Assembly (NCBI RefSeq): GCF_001425045.1
Contig: NZ_LMDJ01000001.1
Location: 249,859 to 313,858, forward strand
Direction of reading: 5' to 3'
Origin: Massilia sp. Root351
GTDB taxonomy: Bacteria > Pseudomonadota > Gammaproteobacteria > Burkholderiales > Burkholderiaceae_D
Length of the DNA stretch: 64,000 nt
The translations under genes were made by a program, and so were the position numbers. Below the pieces are notes generated by a model that was not told the origin of the DNA, did no database searches, and saw only the letters and a list, made by a program, of their open reading frames with translations. This document shows, in pieces, positions 63,146-64,000 of the stretch (the first letter of the stretch is position 1; the number at the start of each line of letters is the position of its first letter).

Positions 63146-64000
63146 ATGACCTTCGCCATCAAACGCATCGCCGGTGCGCTGGCGGCCGCCTTCGCCGCCG
63201 CCACCCTTGCCGCGAGCTTCGCCGGCGCCGCCCAGGCTGCCGCACCGAAGGCGCCTGCCGCCAGCGCCGCCCCGATCAGCGCCGCCCCGATTGGCGCCGA
63301 AGCGCCGGACGCCAAGATCCGCCTGACCCGTGTCACGCCGGCATACTGGAAAGTGACCTTCGCCAACGCGCCGCTGAACATCGTCGGCCCGAAGGAAGTA
63401 CGCGAACTGGTCCGGATCGTGGAAGCCATCGAAGCCGACCAGCAGGTGCAGGTGGTGGTGTTCGACAGCGCCATCCCCGGCAGTTTCATCGCCCACTACG
63501 ACCTGCTTACCCCGCTGGAAGAATCGACCGGCATGGCGCCCGGCCCCACCGGCATGCACCCGGTGCCGGACCTCATGGTGCGCATCGCCCGCCTGCCGAT
63601 CGTCACCATCTCGGCAATCCGCGGCCGCGCCACCGGCATCGGCAGCGAGCTGATACTGGCCACCGACATGCGCTTCGCCAGCCGCGAAAAAGCCGTGCTG
63701 TCGCAGTGGGAGGTGGGCGCCGGCCTGGTGGCGGGCGGCGGCCCGATGGCGCGCCTGCCGCGCCTGGTGGGACGCGGCCGCGCGCTGGAAATCCTGGTGG
63801 CTTCGGACGACATCAACGGCGACGTGGCCGAGCGCTACGGCTACGTGAACCGTTCGCTGCCGGATGCCGAGCTGGACGGTTTCGTCGACACCATGGCGCG
63901 CCGCATCGCCTCCTTCGAGCGCGCCGCCATCGTCGACACCAAGGCGCTGGTGAACCTGGCCAGCCTGCCGCCGGACGCCGAAATGCAGCCGGGCTGGGAC
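63146..64000 (+). CDS. Crotonase-fold (enoyl-CoA hydratase/isomerase-like) protein with signal peptide, partial
   Basis: The frame is open from the ATG at 63146 (after GAGGAGACC) to the window end, 285 codons with no stop. The first 31 residues form a clear signal peptide (hydrophobic Ala/Phe stretch ending AQAA), followed by an Ala/Pro linker. A crotonase-like domain follows: YWKVTFANAPLNIVG, VVVFDSAIPGSFIAHYDL, ISAIRGRATGIGSELILATDMRFAS and GLVAGGGPMARLPRLVGRGRALEILV. The usual catalytic Glu positions are partly changed (WEVGAG). A periplasmic location is inferred; the substrate is unknown. Confidence 0.85.
   Translation, partial: MTFAIKRIAGALAAAFAAATLAASFAGAAQAAAPKAPAASAAPISAAPIGAEAPDAKIRLTRVTPAYWKVTFANAPLNIVGPKEVRELVRIVEAIEADQQVQVVVFDSAIPGSFIAHYDLLTPLEESTGMAPGPTGMHPVPDLMVRIARLPIVTISAIRGRATGIGSELILATDMRFASREKAVLSQWEVGAGLVAGGGPMARLPRLVGRGRALEILVASDDINGDVAERYGYVNRSLPDAELDGFVDTMARRIASFERAAIVDTKALVNLASLPPDAEMQPGWD

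Overview
The window looks like a chromosomal segment of a high-GC betaproteobacterium, most probably of the family Oxalobacteraceae (Massilia, Duganella or Janthinobacterium group). This is inferred from codon use, from gene order (isoaspartate-methyltransferase-like gene, rhodanese, tolC; nadK, recN, hemH, grpE, dnaK, dnaJ; hda, HAD phosphatase, pcnB, folK opposite purM) and from protein similarity as I remember it. No search was run. I found no rRNA, tRNA, CRISPR array, insertion sequence or prophage.

Layout: 1-3393 holds a TetR regulator and a PCMT-rhodanese-tolC operon. 3422-9694 is a Fur-box-controlled iron uptake locus: ECF sigma factor, FecR anti-sigma factor, a TonB-dependent transducer with an STN domain, and a second TonB receptor. 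9722-13939 holds housekeeping and accessory genes (glyoxalase I, PRC-barrel, sorbosone-dehydrogenase-like, DUF3667, VOC). 14002-22921 holds an SOS-controlled nadK-recN pair with hemH, the sigma-32-controlled grpE-dnaK-dnaJ genes, a newly noticed 28-residue membrane protein gene, and a beta carbonic anhydrase. 23047-25873 is a two-gene DNA repair operon (radical SAM protein plus DUF4130-UdgX fusion) behind a perfect LexA box.

25930-30684 is an accessory stretch: a TauD-TauABC-like sulfonate cassette flanked on one side by an antitoxin with a frameshifted ParE/RelE toxin, and on the other by internally deleted remnants of a DUF4160-DUF2442 pair. After a membrane dipeptidase, 32060-43820 is a complete assimilatory nitrate locus: NasT antiterminator, NasS sensor, an MCP-tip-like protein, siroheme methyltransferase, nitrate transporter, NirBD, an NADH-linked flavoprotein and the NasA nitrate reductase. 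Its control region can be read directly: NtrC-type sites, a near-consensus sigma-54 promoter, a leader with three hexaloop hairpins carrying A at loop position 1 and G at position 4, and an intrinsic terminator just before the transporter gene.

43833-47017 holds a lipoprotein with a duplicated C-terminal domain and an MFS transporter. 47081-55232 is a polyamine uptake and catabolism cluster (PuuD, PuuA, SpuC-like transaminase, Pot-type ATPase and two permeases, PuuC) with no substrate-binding protein. 55277-62365 is core metabolism and RNA/DNA housekeeping (panB, DUF486, folK, pcnB, HAD phosphatase, hda, AI-2E family protein, purM). The window ends with a WrbA-like flavodoxin and the start of a crotonase-fold protein with a signal peptide.
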